Assembly: GCA_030841085.1 (NCBI GenBank)
Contig: JAVEDP010000030.1
Coordinates: 38,089-102,088, forward strand
Source: Pyrinomonadaceae bacterium
GTDB taxonomy: Bacteria > Acidobacteriota > Blastocatellia > Pyrinomonadales > Pyrinomonadaceae
Direction of reading: 5' to 3'
DNA: 64,000 nt
Under the pieces are notes generated by a model. The model worked only from the letters and a program-made list of their open reading frames with translations, was not told the origin of the DNA and made no database searches. Both the position numbers and the translations under genes were made by a program. Shown piece by piece: positions 62,440-64,000 of the stretch. The first letter of the stretch is position 1. Each line of letters opens with the position of its first letter.

Positions 62440-63813
62440 ATGCTGGAGGCAAAACGAACTGTGGCGACAACGACTGCGATCGAAGCTGGGTTCAAGCTTC
62501 GCGGATTGCGTTGGTGGATCGTCGGATTGATCTTTCTCGCCACGCTGATCAATTACATTGATCGTTTGACTATCTCCGTACTCGCCCCGGTAATCACTCG
62601 CGACCTTGGCCTTACGAACACTGAGTATGGCGCCATTCTTTTCTGGTTTCTGCTCGCTTACACCATCAGCCAGGGTCTTTCAGGAAAACTTTACGATCGC
62701 GTTGGCACCAAGCGAGGGTTTGTCTATTCGATCTCGGTGTGGTCTATCGCCGCGATGGCCCATGCATTCTCACGCGGCTTAGCGAGCCTCAGCGTATTTC
62801 GTTTCATTCTCGGATTTGGTGAAGCGGGCAACTGGCCGGGCGCTGCCAAGACCGTGGCCGAGTGGTTTCCCATTCGCGAGCGTGCTTTTGGGATGGCGAT
62901 CTTTAACAGTGGCGCTGCGATTGGTTCAGTGGTTGCGCCGCCTCTGATCGTTTGGCTGAGTCTGTCGTATGGGTGGCAGACGACATTCCTGGTGACGGGA
63001 TCGCTTGGCTTTGTCTGGTTGGCATTGTGGCTTCTTTTTTATCAAACACCAGATCGTCATAAATGGTTACGCGACGAAGAGCGCCAACTGATCCGTGAGG
63101 GACAGCGAGTCGACGTTGCGGCCGACGCTGATGTAGCACGGACTTTAGTCGGTGTGGGCGTTGAACGGCAGAGACTAAAGTCTATGCCACTACGATGGCG
63201 CGAGCTGCTGCGTTATCGACAGGTTTGGGCGATTGTACTTTCGAGGTTCTTGACCGATCCGGTCTGGTGGCTCTATATCAGTTGGTTGCCCAAATATCTT
63301 GCCGACGCGCGTGGTTTTTCTCTCGTAAAGATTGGTCTCTTCGCCTGGGTTCCTTACGTCGCCGCCGACGCCGGTAGTCTTTCAGGTGGTTGGTTGTCAG
63401 GTTACTTAATTAGCCGCGGTTGGAGTGTGGACCGCGCGCGCAAAGTAGTAATTGCGATAGCCGCGCTGCTAATGCCCGCCGGAATCTTTGCCGCCTTTGC
63501 GCGCGATGCGATGGTAGCGCTGGCATTGATCGGGGTTGTGCTTTTCGGTTTTCAAGTTTGGATTAACAACGTGCAGACCTTGCCCAGCGATTTCTTTTCT
63601 GACAAAGCGGTTGCTTCCGTTGCGGGCCTCGGCGGAACCGGAGCGGGCATTGGTTCGATGATTTTCATTTTCAGTACGGGTTGGGTGGTGGACCACTTTT
63701 CGTACGTGCCGGTATTGGTTGTTGCCGGCCTGCTGGCGCCTTTGGGGACGATGGTTCTGTTTGCGCTTTCCGGGCGTATCGAGCGCGTGGCTCTAAAGCC
63801 GGCATTGGTGTAG
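62440..63813 (+). CDS. MFS transporter of the ACS (hexuronate, ExuT-like) family
   Basis: A 457-residue inner-membrane symporter with 12 TM helices. NYIDRLTISVLAPVI opens TM1, GKLYDRVGTKRGF is the loop 2-3 motif, and GFGEAGNWPGAAKTVAEWFP is characteristic of ExuT/GarP/phthalate permeases. A uronate or aldonate substrate is inferred. The central cytoplasmic loop contains a 62-base REP element in frame (VARTLVG ... RLKSMPLR, 63133-63194). The stop codon TAG is the first part of another copy that begins at 63810, so the natural C-terminus may have been longer. Confidence 0.92.
   Translation: MLEAKRTVATTTAIEAGFKLRGLRWWIVGLIFLATLINYIDRLTISVLAPVITRDLGLTNTEYGAILFWFLLAYTISQGLSGKLYDRVGTKRGFVYSISVWSIAAMAHAFSRGLASLSVFRFILGFGEAGNWPGAAKTVAEWFPIRERAFGMAIFNSGAAIGSVVAPPLIVWLSLSYGWQTTFLVTGSLGFVWLALWLLFYQTPDRHKWLRDEERQLIREGQRVDVAADADVARTLVGVGVERQRLKSMPLRWRELLRYRQVWAIVLSRFLTDPVWWLYISWLPKYLADARGFSLVKIGLFAWVPYVAADAGSLSGGWLSGYLISRGWSVDRARKVVIAIAALLMPAGIFAAFARDAMVALALIGVVLFGFQVWINNVQTLPSDFFSDKAVASVAGLGGTGAGIGSMIFIFSTGWVVDHFSYVPVLVVAGLLAPLGTMVLFALSGRIERVALKPALV
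63133..63194. repeat. REP-like element, family A, inside the MFS gene
   Basis: Starts GTAGCACGGACTTTAGTC and ends with GACTAAAGTCTATGCCAC plus TACG, matching the copies around pyrB. It is read in frame as 21 residues in the loop between TM6 and TM7, without a stop codon. Confidence 0.88.
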
Positions 63814-63886
63814 CACGGACTTTAGTCGGTGCGGGCGTTGAACGGCACAGACTAAAAAGTCTATGCCACTCGGCACAGACTAAAGG
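63810..63886. repeat. REP-like element, family A, at the end of the MFS gene
   Basis: A full copy (GTAGCACGGACTTTAGTC to GTCTATGCCACT, 63810-63870) followed by an extra half unit (CGGCACAGACTAAAGG). The TAG at its start is the MFS stop codon. The remaining 114 bases to the window edge show no gene. Confidence 0.85.
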
Positions 63887-64000
63887 AAGCTCTGAATAAG
63901 TTCGATGAATCACCACTCTAGCTATTTTTGCCAGGCGCAGAGCTTCCGGGGTCAGTCGTTTGCGTTTAATGATTCATTTTTGATTTCGTTTCGCTGCCAG

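Overview
The window is a 64-kb bacterial chromosome segment with moderate to high GC and weak Shine-Dalgarno use. An Oar-like TonB-dependent receptor, many secreted TPR or hypothetical proteins, DUF1003/DUF4386/DUF2971 proteins and very many short palindromic repeats suggest an Acidobacteriota genome, probably of the Blastocatellia type. This is inference from gene content; there is no rRNA or other marker gene here to prove it.

Layout. 0.2-5.4 kb: pyrimidine biosynthesis genes, with pyrF and pyrD on the minus strand and pyrR, pyrB, pyrC divergent on the plus strand. A terminator that carries a PyrR-loop-like core follows pyrR, and copies of one REP-like repeat flank pyrB. 5.4-10.9 kb: a cytidylate-kinase-like gene and a complete EmrB/EmrA/TolC-type export operon. 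11-20.9 kb: a UBP zinc finger protein, a DUF1003 protein, a secreted TPR protein, a two-gene RND efflux operon and a beta-hydroxyacid dehydrogenase. 21-23.4 kb: a ParE/addiction-module toxin-antitoxin pair and a membrane-anchored M15-like protein.

23.6-26.3 kb is the most interesting part: a two-gene operon of a defence-type (UG/Abi-like) reverse transcriptase with a YNDD active site and a protein that joins a nucleoside-deoxyribosyltransferase-like domain to membrane helices resembling SLATT effectors. It looks like an anti-phage abortive-infection module. An XRE regulator with an operator and a hairpin over its ribosome binding site lies just beyond it on the other strand.

27-39 kb: an orphan receiver protein, a UvrA2-type ATPase, a DUF433/DUF5615 toxin-antitoxin pair with a frameshifted toxin, a DUF4386 membrane protein, small secreted proteins, a STAS protein, and a threonine-dehydratase-like plus ornithine-cyclodeaminase-like pair. 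38.8-39.5 kb holds two decayed genes: a rhodanese with one in-frame UGA and a thioredoxin copy with two nonsense codons, whose intact relative lies at 48.0 kb. 40.8-50.7 kb is an accessory stretch that looks AT-richer: a large secreted protein, a Ser/Thr kinase, unknown proteins, a DUF2971 protein, an SRPBCC protein, a hydrolase, and a 2.36-kb segment between 20-bp repeats of a tRNA-Leu 3' end.

51-64 kb reads as a polyuronide or plant/algal polysaccharide utilisation locus: LarA-like protein, KduD-like SDR, alginate-lyase-family protein, GH3 glycosidase, ROK regulator with a clear promoter and operator, Oar-like TonB receptor and an ExuT-like MFS transporter. The transporter gene carries a REP element inside its reading frame and takes its stop codon from a second copy. 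At least ten families of palindromic or quasi-tandem repeats are scattered between, and sometimes inside, the genes.
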